From: Leptoclinus maculatus
Lineage: Eukaryota; Chordata; Actinopteri; Perciformes; Stichaeidae
Length of the DNA stretch: 64,000 bases
Reading direction: 5' to 3'
NCBI GenBank assembly: GCA_032191485.1
Contig: JAVDOI010000019.1
Coordinates: 12,818,702-12,882,701 of the forward strand
The position numbers were made by a program, and so were the translations under genes. Numbering within the stretch: position 1 is the first letter of the stretch; each line of letters starts with the position of its first letter. This document shows positions 18,664-35,789 of the stretch, in pieces. The notes beneath the pieces are model-generated. The model searched no databases and was not told where the DNA came from. It worked only from the letters and a program-made list of their open reading frames with translations.

Positions 18664-19143
18664 TAATGATGTACCCACACTGCCTCTATACTTTATTTTC
18701 CAACTGTGTGACTGAGTTTTCAGAGACAAAGAAACATTTAAATTCAGACTGTGGAGAAAAGTGGAATGTAAATTATGGTCAAAGTGCAAATGAGCAACTT
18801 TGGTTACACAATTAGAATTAAAATTTGATCCATAAATGTATATAAAACATGTTTTTTTTTAAGTGTTTTCTCACATGTCAGTTACTGTCAACTATCTCAG
18901 ACTTTATATTGATATTGACCCGATGAAGGCAGGAAATGTAAAGTTATTACAATTCAATGTCTATATTCAGTAGATCTACAGAGAAAAGATGGATTGTAAA
19001 GACCTCTGAGAAACTTTACAATTAACGTCAACGTTAACTGTTTAATTTTGGCTGAAGGGCAACATCAATAATTTGGTTAAATAATCAGTCACAACCATTG
19101 TTACAAAGTCTCAGTTTAACACAAATCACTCTTCATGAGTTCA

Positions 19144-19149
19144 TTTATT
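19144..19149 (-). terminator. cd9: Polyadenylation signal for cd9
   Basis: TTTATT on the plus strand reads AATAAA on the minus strand, about 510 bp past the cd9 stop codon. Confidence 0.45.
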
Positions 19150-19656
19150 TGGCATTTTAAAGATAAATCTTCAGTCAATCAAAATATTTGCATAAAACTC
19201 CACAGTTCAGCTTTAAAAAAAACAAACAAAAAATCAAAACATTTAACTTCAGGAACGAGCAAAAAAATAAAGTCACTAAAATTTAGTCAGCTGCAAAAAA
19301 GCCTGTTAGAATAGAAACCAACCACAGGCTAACGAACACTTTACATCAAACTGAACAGATGTTTCACAACAGTGAAGAGTTGTGATCTGTAATGTCCTCC
19401 AGAGGGCAGCAGAGTCAACACATCTCTGGTGAAGAGCTGGATGTTGAATCTTCATGTTGGGGGAAACGGTTCACTTTGAAGGGAGATTACATTTGTACTC
19501 GTGAGTGGAAAAGAAACGCTTCGAGGTTCCATACGCTCACAGGTGTGGTCATCCTGTATGGACCCGAACAGTAAGCTACCAAACGGCTGTTATGACTATT
19601 AAACGGATAGAAAGTGTAAAAGGTGAGGTTGTGACAGTGTGCGTTGTGCGTTGTGC

Positions 19657-24677
<5,021 letters not shown>

Positions 24678-25174
24678 GGCTTCAAGATTTAGAGGTTTTT
24701 AAGAAGAAAATCCAAATGCAGAGTGTCCTTCTCTGAGTTAAACCGTCTTCTTTGTGGGAGGACAACAAAAAGAGCCGGGTGAGAAGTATTTTTTGGGAAC
24801 CACACCCTTGCATGGCTCACCTGGGTATACTTAGGGAGTCAGGGGGGAGGGACTGAGTGGAGGGGGGAGGAGGGAGGAGGTGTGGGAGGGATATTCTCTT
24901 CCAGCAGAGGACCTTGAGGTATAAATCAGAGCAGGTGAATGCAATTATCCAGAGAACTCAGGATAAAGAAACAGACATTTTGAATATTTAGAATTATTCC
25001 ATGATATATTACATTCAAAAATGACTTGATTACTGTCACATCACCAGAGAAGACAGAGAGGGTATTGAATTATTTATGAATAACAAAATTTGTATTGTAA
25101 AAAAACAATATTCTGAGACCAAACAAGAAGCATAAAATAATGTGGATGAAGAGAAATGAAGCTTCACAGGTGTG

Positions 25175-25176
<2 letters not shown>

Positions 25177-25220
<44 letters not shown>
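25177..25220. repeat. (CA)n microsatellite
   Basis: About 22 perfect copies between the two candidate cd9 first exons. Confidence 0.95.
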
Positions 25221-25223
<3 letters not shown>

Positions 25224-25479
25224 AGGTAACTGGAGCTCCTCTCCCAGTAGACCCAGTGAAACCAACAACACCAGCTTTGTCTCCGAGCTGCTAAAGCCTC
25301 CCCCGTCTCTCACTCCCTTTCTCTCCTTGCTCCCTTCACTCTCTCTTCTCCGCCATGAGCTATTCTGTTTGGCGAGTTGGCAGCTTTCTAGTTTAGATAT
25401 GACAATAGCCACATAATTGAGATATACATGATTGCATAACCAACTACTATATTATAAATGAGTGGTCAGTAAATAAATC

Positions 25480-26030
25480 AGTTCAGTATTAAATTGATGT
25501 ACACATTAATGCATCAATGATTATGATTCAATAATATAATATATATATCATTATGAAATGCATGGGCCAGTCTGCATAATGACTACTCTTTAAATGGTAC
25601 TTTAAATATATTTTAATACTTTTATACTTCTAATTAATTAAAATTTTGAATGCAGGACTTATACTTGTTACAAATTACTTTTACCTAAGTACAACATCTG
25701 AGTACTTAGTTCAATCTCTGCTGACTAACAAAGTCTGAACATGCATCTTTTTAAAAACATAATATTCTGTTACAAGTGAAAGTCTTGCACTCATATTATT
25801 CATGTAAAAGTACGTATTGCCATCAAAATGTACTTTAAGTATATCAAAAGTAAAGGTACTTGTTAAATACTGTACTATTATATCACTAGATTATAATCAT
25901 TGATGCATTAATGTGTACATATAATGCATCAATGATTATAATCCAATAATATTATATATATCATTATGAGTATATATATATATAATACCAGTCTGCATAA
26001 TGACTACTCTTACTTTTGGTACTTTAAATC
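25480..26030. repeat. Diverged dispersed repeat with inverted and direct internal copies
   Basis: The block cattaatgcatcaatgatta occurs at about 25,506 and again at about 25,923, and its inverted form (aatcattgatgcattaatg) occurs at about 25,895. Both direct copies are followed by AT-rich atatatatcattatga and then gtctgcataatgactactct. The core between them (aaaagtac...tactttaag) resembles a common teleost interspersed element. No transposase is seen. Confidence 0.7.
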
Positions 26031-26034
26031 ATTT

Positions 26035-26232
26035 TAAGTACAAGTAACGTTCGGCTATCAAGTAACATTAGAAGTAAGGTTAGAAGTAACGTCAGAAGTA
26101 ACGTTTGGCTATCAAGTAACGTTAGAAGTAATGTTAGAGGTAATGTTCGGCTATCAAGTAACGTTAGAAGTAACGTTAGAAGTAATGTTAGAAGTAACGT
26201 TAGAAGTAACGTCAGAAGTAACGTTTGGTAAG
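26035..26232. repeat. Minisatellite of (gttagaagtaac)n type
   Basis: About 12-bp units reading gttagaagtaac with c/t and g/t variants alternate with a ttcggctatcaagtaac spacer that itself recurs three times, so a higher-order repeat is visible. Confidence 0.85.
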
Positions 26233-26295
26233 TGTTAGTAGGAAACGTTAGTTTAAATTAGCTTAATTTTGTCACTATTATTTTAAATATCTTAC

Positions 26296-26364
26296 CCAGA
26301 AGACGAAATTAAAGATGAAGAGGGCGTACTTGACGCACACCTCCCAGCTGCTAAGAGCAGTCAT
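26296..26364 (-). CDS. cd9: Candidate alternative first coding exon of cd9 (distal promoter)
   Basis: On the minus strand an ATG opens 23 codons beginning MTALSSWEVCVKYALF and ending FNFVFW, followed by donor GTAAGT-like GTAAGA. The proximal first exon (24,677) ends FNFLFW in the same phase 0 before its donor. Both therefore splice in frame to exon 2 (LAGTGVLAVGLWLRFDS). The [CV][IV]KY..F.FNF.FW pattern is the tetraspanin TM1 start. No other tetraspanin exon lies between it and cd9, so it is best read as an alternative first exon and not a second gene. A CpG-rich block lies immediately upstream (26,420-26,600). Confidence 0.75.
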
Positions 26365-26419
26365 CACTACTGTGTGCCTTAACAAAGTTAGATCGAAATA
26401 AAACTGTCAAATATCTGGA

Positions 26420-26600
26420 AAATCTCTCGCCGTTCGACCGTTATTTTCGGATCTGAAACGTTCGGCTCGGTTCGGCTGCGTTCGATGGTTTCCGCCACTT
26501 GTCGGTTGGGTGGAGCAGGGTTGGACAGAGCTCGCGCGCTCAACAGATGTCGCTCTGCGTGACCGCGCGCGCGTGCTCCCGGTCGGCTGGGAGGCGACAG
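26420..26600 (-). promoter_or_regulatory. cd9: CpG-rich block, probable distal cd9 promoter
   Basis: The stretch is dense in CG dinucleotides (cgttcggctcggttcggctg, gctcgcgcgctc, gaccgcgcgcgcgtgc) in an otherwise AT-rich neighbourhood. It sits 60-240 bp upstream of the distal first exon in transcript sense. No such block lies ahead of the proximal first exon. Confidence 0.55.
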
Positions 26601-26619
26601 AGAACGTCAATGGCTGAAC

Positions 26620-28730
26620 ACCCACAGAAATAGACTTAAATAAACTCTTTCTTTCTCTCTTTTTCTCACTTTGCTTCTTTTGTTCCTCTTAGCTAACCAC
26701 ACGTCCTTTGATGAAGAAAAGCAATGTAATAAATCGAATAAAAACCATAAAAGTAACAGGGAATAGGCCAAAATACTGCACAAGTGAACTAGGAGTGAAT
26801 ACATATAATAGTATTGAATTATAATGATTGATTGATTCATGTGTACATCATTTCATACCAGCATTACTATTATTATTATTGTTGTTATATAGCCTACTTA
26901 TGATTACAAGTTATTGAATCTGAGAACCTCTGAAATTAAGTTAAGTAGTTTTATGACAGTTGTTTTGTACATTAACATAGATGTACGTGACTTTATGATG
27001 CATTTTATAATATGTTTTTTATTAACGCTGTGTGAGAGAGTGTGTGTGTGTGCGGCTATATTCTCTCATTCTCTTTGGTGGAAATGTGACTGTTTTTCTT
27101 CTTCTGCAGAACAAAGGCGACAGTGTGACCGGCCAGCCCACGACTTTTGTTTGCAGCTGCACACAAACACACACTGATGATGATGAGGAGGATGAAGGAG
27201 CACAGCCCGACCCAGCTGACCAGAACCGAGGGAGTAAAATAATTCTAAACACTGACATCCTTAACGAAACTAAGTAAAAGCTTCCAGAAACATTTGTTTT
27301 CAGCAGTATGAGACGGACATATGGGGCTGATATATATATTAAAATATATATATATTGATTTAACTTTAACTTGATTTTGTGTGTTAAAAAAAGCTACTTT
27401 AGATGCATTTCAAATGACTCTGAACAGGTGTAACTGTTTATGTGTAAAAGACAGGTTTGTTTTGTTAATAATGATGCAGCCTCCTCCTGTAAACCCAGAG
27501 TCTGTGTGTCTATGGTGTCTTAGTCTTCTTACTGAGCTGGATAAAAGACTGAGTCTGTTCCTCTGTAAAACAACACTGCCTTCATCTCCTGCACGGGGTG
27601 TGTGTGTGTGTTTGTGCGTGTGTGTGTGTGTGTGTGTGTTTGTGCATGTGTGTGTGTGTGTTTTGGTCTGCAAAACAACTTGGCGTTCATCTCTGCATAC
27701 ATTTACAAAGCTCCCCTTCAAAGCTACGACTCTCTCTCTGTCTCTCATTCTCTCCCACTCTGTCTGTCTGTCTCCCTCTCATTCTCTGTGTCTCTCTCCC
27801 TCTCTCTCTCTCCCTCTCATTATCTCTCTCTCTCCCTCTCTCAGAAAGGGAGGAAGTTGAAGCAGAGGAGGAAAAAGAAGACATTCAAAATGTTTCCAGG
27901 TTTCAACACCAAAGTGTCTCATTCAATTATTCAGTATTTACAAACATAATTGTAATAATATCCATAACTATTATATATAAAGTTATTTCTTACATTTGAG
28001 GGTAAAGAAGGTAGCATTTAAAGCTACCGCCCTCTAGTGTTAACACCAGGAAGCTGCAACAACATTCATTACTTTTGATTTTGGAGTGAAGGCCAAATCC
28101 CAACGTCCCCCCTAAAGCCTCAAACCCTGAACCCTCAAGGACTCACTGACGTCACCTGGTGAGTGGGTGAGTGTGAGAGACTGTGAGGGCGTGAGATGGT
28201 GTGAATAGGAATGGGACAGCACTTTGCTGCAACATATCACGTTACCATGAAAACGACAAAAGATATGATGTATAACTGTGGGTATTTATTTCATACTTTG
28301 TACTCCCTGATTTGAACGTCTTCAGGTTCTTTCCTCACAAGATGAGAGGTAACTTCATATAATCTATTTACTCGTTTTTGTCAAAACGGCTTCAATGACA
28401 AAATCAAATATTTGATGAATAAATAAATAAATATCCTCTGATTTCATGTTTTCATGTTCCATCTTTAACCCTTAATGTTTCTGAGTAAATGGAATACTCC
28501 AGCCTGAACACACGTGAGCCGTCCTCTTTGTTTACCTTTTTTTTAACGTCTCCATGCGTCCACTGGTTACCCCGTGTTTAAAGGAACATTTCGTAACACA
28601 CCAAAAACACGTGGTAGAAAGAAGTGCTCTTATTTCTGCTGAGTTCCTTTGTTTCACCTGTAACAGCAGCAGATTTACCGCTCGGTTCATTAACGGCAGC
28701 GGTGCTCAACTCAAAAGATGAACTCACTCA
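26620..28730. other. Region between cd9 and the C12orf56 homologue
   Basis: No confident gene. It contains (GT)n at 27,597-27,662, a (CT)n-rich block at 27,729-27,843, AT-rich sequence and a repeat-like block near 28,085-28,150 related to one at 36,250. An open segment 27,110-27,277 after a good acceptor encodes an acidic 55-residue frame, treated under findings. Confidence 0.5.
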
Positions 28731-28733
28731 GAC

Positions 28734-28739
28734 TTTATT
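28734..28739 (-). terminator. Polyadenylation signal of the C12orf56 homologue
   Basis: TTTATT on the plus strand (AATAAA on the minus) lies only about 40 bp past the stop codon, which would give a very short 3' UTR. Other signals lie further on near 28,430. Confidence 0.4.
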
Positions 28740-28778
28740 AAAGGCACAGTCTGCAAGAGGACGTGCGTTTGTGTGCGA

Positions 28779-30200
28779 TCATCTGTGCAGATGAAGAGTC
28801 AGGATTTGCTCGACCAGCTGAAGAGTTGGTTGGCTGATCGGGTAGTGAGGCGGCAGCTTCTCCTCCGCGCACGACAGCTTCACAAAGTACCTGGAGGGAA
28901 AAAAAACACTTATTCACCATCTGAAGTACAATTTTTACATACTTGAGTACTTCCATTTTATTCTACTTAATACTTTTTACTCGTGCGTTAGTCCTCACCG
29001 TCCTGAATGTGGAGCAGAAAAGGGAGGCAGCAGCACAAACCTGAACTCCTCTCTGAAGTGGGATCGGAGGTGCTGGGCCAGCTGGTTGTTGTACTGCAGA
29101 CAGGCCAGCAGGAGGCGACAGCGCTGGAACAACAGAACAGACTGAAGTGGACTCAGAAAGGACTCCTGCAGGTCCGACAGAACCAGCACCACCTGCTGGA
29201 CCTGGTACCCAATGAAGGACAACTGCAGAGAGATGAGCAGAGCAGTTCTCTAGTGAGTCAAAAATGAGCAAAATGCAGCTTTGGCCTACAGGACAATCTG
29301 TCTCAGAGTGAACTTAACAGGGATGTATGATGATGGAGGAAGTTTACCATTTGAGGATGAGGCTGCAGGACTCCGAGGATCCAGCCAACAGACAGGAAGT
29401 TGTCAGCAGAGGAACTTCTGCTGGCCTAAAGTTTCAATAAAGTGAAAATTCACGGGCTGAGTGGGGAAGTTTGACATTTTACACATAAGGAATATGCAAC
29501 GGTTAGATTATTTGATCATTATAGACACATGGTTATCCAAAATGGCACCACCTACCAAGCTAAAATCAGTTTAGGACTGTATAGATGAGAGTAATTTTAG
29601 CAGCGTTGGTGCTCAAACAATCAAAGAAAAGGTTTCATTGGGATATAAACTCACGTCGTGGCCTAAAAGCAGCAGCTCAAAGAGCAGAGAGCAGGCGGCG
29701 TCCAGGTACTCGGCTAGTAAGGCCTGACGCTGACAGAGAAGGACAGCGGTGACATTAGAAGCAGATGAAATAAACAACATTAATGTGAGTGGGGAGCAGC
29801 TCACCTCGCAGTCAACCAGAGAGCTTTGGTTCTGTGTTTGTAGCTCTGCGTCACATATCAAGGTGAGCAGCATTCTGGAGGCCAGGGCTCCTCTGCAGGT
29901 AGAGAGAGAGAGAAAGAGAAAGGTGTTTACAGCAGGAACAAGATCCATGCATCAACGTTTTAAAGGATGAAGTATTGAAATAGAAAGGGGACAGTTGGGC
30001 TCTTTACTTTTTGGCAGAGAGCAGGTTGAGTCTGGCCGGTTCGACCTCCGTCTCTCTGAACATGACGGCGAGCGTCTGGACGATCAGAGTGCTCAGTCTG
30101 AACAGAAGCATTGAGCTGGTGTTAAATAAACAGCCTTTATACTAAATATAGTAACTGGTGAAATACAAACTACATTTTACAGTTTTCTGTGAAACACACA

Positions 30201-30237
<37 letters not shown>

Positions 30238-31200
30238 AGTTTTTGTTTAGTTGACAAAATCAAGGATAAAGAGAGAGATGAACACACACACACCTCAACA
30301 CTTCTGTAACAGCGTGTTGTGTAAAAACAAAAGCAGCTTATATGGTCAAAGGGTTAGTTCCCTGATTGGATTCTAAGAACAGACACCCACACACACACTC
30401 TCTGAAGCTTACAGAAGTTGATCTGCTGTGCAGACTCCACTGAGGCTCTGGCAGCCGTGCAGAGATTCCTCCAGAGTCTGAACCAGGAAGACGAACAGCT
30501 CACTGGACTGAAGCACAACAGAGAAAGTCCTCACAACCATATAAACTTCCTGTGAAGATGACACTGACACGTCTAACACTGACAGTAGAGCGCCACGGTT
30601 TGAAGCTCAGGGCCACTGACTGAAGCGTCGGTAATTGAGGAGTTTGTGTGAGAATTTGTTGGCTTGTTTTATTACTAATTTCCCTAATGTTGTTATTGGT
30701 TGATAACAGCGGTGGAACGGACCATTGTCGGATTTATCACACGGTTTAACGTTAACCATCAGAGTGTGAAAGGAAGTTTTACTGGCGATCGTTATCCCCA
30801 ATATTCAGTAAAAGATACGATCAGGACGTCGCCATTGATGCTTTTCTAGTCGCCGATCCCCGATAGTGTCACACTACAAACAACCACTCCGTGTTTAAAT
30901 AATAGACTGTATATAAGGAGGTTTACACTGACAGGAGGAGAGCTAGTAACGTTAGCAGCACCGCTAACATTAGGATGCTTTCAGGGTCTGTTCAGTGAAA
31001 ATGAGTATTGTGCGAATAATGTGGAGGAGCACAAACGGGTGTGTGGACGTCTCACCCTCCAGAAGAGTCGGCGTAGTGTGATGTCGCGGTGAGCGGCGGT
31101 TCTCAGCTCCTGCAGCAGCAGGTAGAGACTCTCCACACTGATCCCCTCCTGCAGGAGCTCACAGCTCAGCTGACCAAACAGGTGAGCTGTCCGCTCCCAG

Positions 31201-31240
<40 letters not shown>

Positions 31241-31399
31241 CAGGTCATAAATAATGATTCTGCTTCCGTTACAGTCCTGTACTGTGTTACAACAGAGTTT
31301 TGTTACCTGATGGCAGGAGGTCGTTTTCCAGGACAGGAGTCAGACGAGGCACTGCAGCTCCTTCTGTAGAGCGGGTCCAACGACAGAGTGGACCTCTGA

Positions 31400-31432
<33 letters not shown>

Positions 31433-32702
31433 CAGAATGTTAACATCCGAATGAGAATATATGATTAAAGTTAGGGTACCGTTTAGCCGCCATGTTGAAA
31501 GCAGTCAAACCAAAACCAAGCACCTCCCACAGAGTAAACAGTACATTATTATTATTATCATCCATCTCATTTACTACCGTCAGGATATAGTGACAGTTTG
31601 AGCACATGTGATCATCTCTGGCCGAACTGTCGCTGCTAAAGTTGCATTGTGGGTAATGGAGTGGAATGGATTTTAAACTTGTCCATCAGGAGTCGGACAA
31701 GGTTACGGTAGAGAAATGCTGAATCAGTGGATAACTACAGGTGACATAGTATTACATACAAGAATAATAAAAGGAATGTCAATTATTGATAATAGTATTG
31801 ATAGAATCCTAACGATAATGAAGCTGTTCCATGAGCTCTGCAGGTGGAGGTAAAGTCTGGACGTATCCGACACGGCGTAAAGATGCAGCTCGGCCTCCCT
31901 CTCCTCTCCGCTGCTCGAAGAGTCCTTTCTCAACAGGCGAGACAGAACTGAGCCGATCCCCCTCTGGACCTGGATCAACACATCATCAACACACCAATGG
32001 GGTTTCATCGTCTGAGCCACTTTGCATCCACACATGTTTGAAACCAAATGTAGAAAAGACAGTCTGCACCTGGCCAGTGTCGGGGAAGTTAAGTCTGTGA
32101 CTGGACGGCGACAGAGGAGAGGTGGGGGAGCTGGTGGGGGAGGGCGCTGCGGAGGGAGGCCGGGTGGCGGGGTGTGGGACCCTGATGAGGCCCAGAGTCT
32201 CCGGGTCTGGACAGGAGGCAGAACGTGTGGGTGGTAACGTGGGAAGCTCACTGGGGCTCCTGAGGCACAGGAAAGAGATGGACGAGGTTCACTTTTGTCA
32301 CAGTAGCATCATTTTAATTGTGGATGAATGTTAATATGTTGATTATTTTTATTGTTTGTCTGATAAAATGTCAAAAAATGATGAAAAACGTCTATCAGAC
32401 ATCCTCTAATGTCTTGTTTTGTCCACTTGCCTGTCATAGAGGAGTGAAGACACCAGTAAATATTCACATTTAATGTTTTAAAAAAAAATTTCTGATGTGT
32501 ATTGAGCATTAAAGCCAAGTGTGTCTTCTATTGTTGCTGACAGGCTGCTCAGTAATTTCAACGTAACGATCCAACAGATGAAAACTGCTTCCATGTCCCC
32601 AAAGATCCATCAATATCTCTCAGCGTGTGTGTGTTTAATAACCCCCCATGGGTGAACTACACTCAAGCAGAAAGACAGGTAAGCATGAGACAGCGTTTAC
32701 AT

Positions 32703-32762
<60 letters not shown>

Positions 32763-35700
32763 TAAAAGCGATGCAGCATTTGTTGTAACGAGACAACAAG
32801 TCGGTGTTCAACGACAGCAAATCTGATCGCACTTCCTCTCGTCATTTCCTGAGACACAGAGGGATTCAAGACGCGACCAAATAATAAACAGGACGTCGAG
32901 AACCCAGAACAATTAACTAGAAAATAATGTATATTCAGGTAAAAAGTCGGATGAACGCACTTGATACAAATTCCTATCATTTTTTGGGCTGTTTCATAAT
33001 AATAATAAAACACAATAATTTGCAAATTAAAAGAAGGTTGCTGCCCTAATATACTGTATATTTTGTGTTGCTCATGTACTCGTGTAAAATAAATACATTT
33101 GGATCTCAGTAATAAGTCAGAGACGATCGTGGTACCTGTTCAAATTCCCCAGTGGACGATGACCATGAGCAGCAGGTAAACTGAGGTGAAACATGTCCCT
33201 CTTCATTAAATAAGTCATGAGCTACCTGAAGAGGATCATTACTGAGCCCGTTAGAGTGAGGCAGCTTTCACTTAACGCATTATTTACGTGTTTCCAAACC
33301 GAAGGGATGAGATTGAACTTTTTGTGGAATGTTTTGTCGTGTCAGCGAGGACACTACCCTCTTCCCATCACCACACATACAGTATACAAACATTATGAAT
33401 GCAGGTATTTAAGCTCCTAAAGTTTAACCCTCCTCCTCTCTTGTAGCCCTGCAGATAAACACAGCTGTAAAGGTTTTATAGCTCAAAGACTTTGTCTGTC
33501 TCCCTGACGCCCAGAGACAGAATCTGAGCTGCTCACTTTGGACACACAGGACGGTAAAAAGCTAAATTAGACACATAAAGTTACACCATGCAGGACAGCT
33601 GGACCTCTGAAGTGTCAAATAACTCCCGTAGTTGTGGATAAAAAAGACTTTAGCATTCGTTTCAAAGTAGATTTTCAGTTATTAGACTTAAGCAGGAAGT
33701 GTGCTTCTTCTTGGACCATCTTTAAAAAGAGTGTTTGACACTCAAGAGTTAGAAAGTAAAAGCAACCACAGCCGGTCTCAGGTTCCATTACTGGCTATCA
33801 TCTGACAAACCTGAGAGGGTGTTTGTGTGTGTGATGCTCACCTCTGTGCAGGATATCCTGTCGGGGAAATAAAAGACACAGGGGAGGTAAAGTTACACTC
33901 AGAAGGTATCAGGGGAAATGAACCAAGAAACAAAGAACAGCTTCACAGATTTCATAGTAAAACGACTCTTAAATAACTTGCATTTTCTCCAAAACTGCAG
34001 CAAATTACAGGAGCTTTTCTCACTCAAATAGAAGTTCTCTGTGTTATTGGGACGTTACTGGCTGTGCCGCTGTCCCAGCAATGTTCAACCATCAAGCGGC
34101 TGTGAGACCAGTGGCTGATCGACCGGTGCATCTCTAAATGTACTGCGCTTTACTGGACAATCTCACAACACAGACTGTGTAAGTGGACGTATAGTCATCG
34201 TGACGTCACCCGTTGGTCAGTAGACTGCGTTTTGAAGCCTTGAGTTGGTGGTTTTGGTCGTTGCCATCTTGGTTTTTTGCAACCAATGAACGGAAGTGAA
34301 CATATTTACTAAATGAACATCATGCTGTGTTGAAGAAGACTTGAAACTAGAGATTGAGACCATAAACTCATGTTTACAATGTTTACTGAGGTAATAAATC
34401 AAGAGAGAAATAGAGTCATTTTCTCATAGACTTCTATACAACCAGAGGAGTCGCCCCCTGGTGGACATTAGAGAGAATGCAGCTTTAAGACGCTTCAGCA
34501 TTGACTTCACGATTAGCGCATCAGCTGCTCTTCCTCCTCAGCCACAGCCGCCCTTACAAACTTTGGCCCCTACGGTGATCTAAGTTGCAACCTTTGACAA
34601 TTGTTTGTAAATTAGTTTGGTAATTTGACATTTAAAAACAGCTCTTTACCTTCTAAGGTGTGCGTTATTGTTGGGCATTGGCTGGTTCTGCGAGAGGGCA
34701 GGGCTGCAGGAGCCGCCTTCCTGTCTCTCCTCAGCCAATCATGGCCCCTCACAGCAGGCTTGTCTGTGACGTAGGTGATTCGAATGTGCTGGCAGAGTTC
34801 CCGGTTCTTCCCATGAAGGAAATCTGGGAGGTCATTGACCTGAGGAGATGATACAGAGATAAAGATCGGGATTAACTCTGTGAGCAGGAATTTAAACCGT
34901 TGACCTCTGACCTACGTGACATAACAAGGTGGTAATAAGAGGCGTGTTCTGCTACAGCTTCTCTTTTGGATACTGCATGTTCTGTAGGGTTTTATTACTA
35001 AGCATTAAGCTTGAATCTATTTCGAGCCCCTGGTAGTCTAGACTATGTCATTCAGTTTAATCTCAGGATAATGGCTTCCTGATTAGTTAGCGTCTTTATC
35101 GGACAGCAAAGTGTTGCACAGATAAAGAAAACTGATTATTTGTTCTTCAATCACTTTTGTTATATATTTAATTAAATGTGGTGTTTTAACAATTCATTTT
35201 TTCAAGTTTACTATCAAACGAGAACAAAAAAACAGCGTATGTGCTTAATTTAGAAGCTGGAAATAGAGTGTTTGACATGTCTGCTTCATAAATATCTCAA
35301 ACGTTTAGTCAACAATCAAAATAGTTGCTGACAATTAGTTGGACAGAAAGAAAGAATTTAATAGTCCAAATATTCATTTTTCAATCAAGATTAATGGATA
35401 ATTCAGTGAATCTATAACGTCACAGTCCTATAGCCGATATTGTTTTTCTGTCAATCACCTAATTGATTAATTAATCAGCTGTAGTAGAACATTTAAAAAG
35501 TTGAACACCATTCTTTGAACTCACGAGCTCGATGTCACGCACACACCTGAAGCTCAAGGCTTCGGTGAGCGTGCGCGGCGGGTATTCAGTGAGGTATACG
35601 TGCTCGTCGCTCAGAACCACGTGCATGTAAGCCTTGTTGATGGTCTCCGATAGCACCACGCACGGCTCGTGGGTTCGGATCCGCTCGTACACCGTCCGCT

Positions 35701-35779
35701 CCGTGTTCCGCTTCAGGAAGGAGTCCAGCTTGATGTTCGGGCGCGAGAGAAGGAGCGCACCGGAGCCGGTCCGAGCCAT
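28779..35779 (-). CDS. Homologue of human C12orf56 (uncharacterised protein)
   Basis: Fifteen exons in consistent phase give 615 aa: 35779-35525, 34839-34650, 33857-33842, 33180-33136, 32259-32070, 31969-31814, 31395-31307, 31200-31056, 30507-30413, 30097-30008, 29892-29805, 29729-29655, 29425-29348, 29222-28999, 28890-28779. Human C12orf56 is about 622 aa and its function is unknown to me. Family-like segments are EPCVVLSETINKAYMHVVLS near the N terminus, ELHLYAVSDTSRLYLHLQSS, RTAAHRDITLRRLFW, TLAVMFRETEVEPARLNLLS, FREEFR and the C-terminal HYPISQPTLQLVEQ. Exon 5 encodes a Pro/Ser-rich linker (SPTSSPTSPLSPSS). The N-terminal 100 residues could form a small PH-like fold, but that is a guess. 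Exon 3 is only 16 nt and exon 4 45 nt; both are supported by phase and splice sites but not by similarity. Confidence 0.85.
29929..32759. repeat. (CA)n microsatellites in introns of the C12orf56 homologue
   Basis: Perfect or near-perfect runs lie at 30,195-30,232, 31,203-31,239, 31,400-31,434 and 32,703-32,759. The runs at 31,203 and 31,400 sit directly upstream, in transcript sense, of the exon 8 and exon 7 acceptors. Confidence 0.93.
33842..33857 (-). other. 16-nt microexon of the C12orf56 homologue
   Basis: The minus strand reads tttccccgacag, then GATATCCTGCACAGAG, then gtgagc. It accepts one carried base and passes on two, matching exon 2 and exon 4, and encodes about five residues (GYPAQ). 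It is a prediction from splice sites and phase. Confidence 0.55.
34305..34509. repeat. Dispersed repeat, copy 1 (205 bp, near-identical to 38,647)
   Basis: From tttactaaatgaacatcat to gcattgacttcac it matches 38,647-38,851 at roughly 95 percent by eye. An upstream flank here (about 34,190-34,300, tgacgtcacccgttggtcag) looks like more of the same element. It lies in intron 2 of the C12orf56 homologue. Confidence 0.9.
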
Positions 35780-35789
35780 GCCGGTACTG

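Noticed and set aside
27381..27999. Frames through GT and CT repeats
   Set aside because: Mostly Val-Cys and Leu-Ser repeat translation. The acceptor-like ctctcag at 27,838-27,842 is expected from the (CT)n tract by chance.
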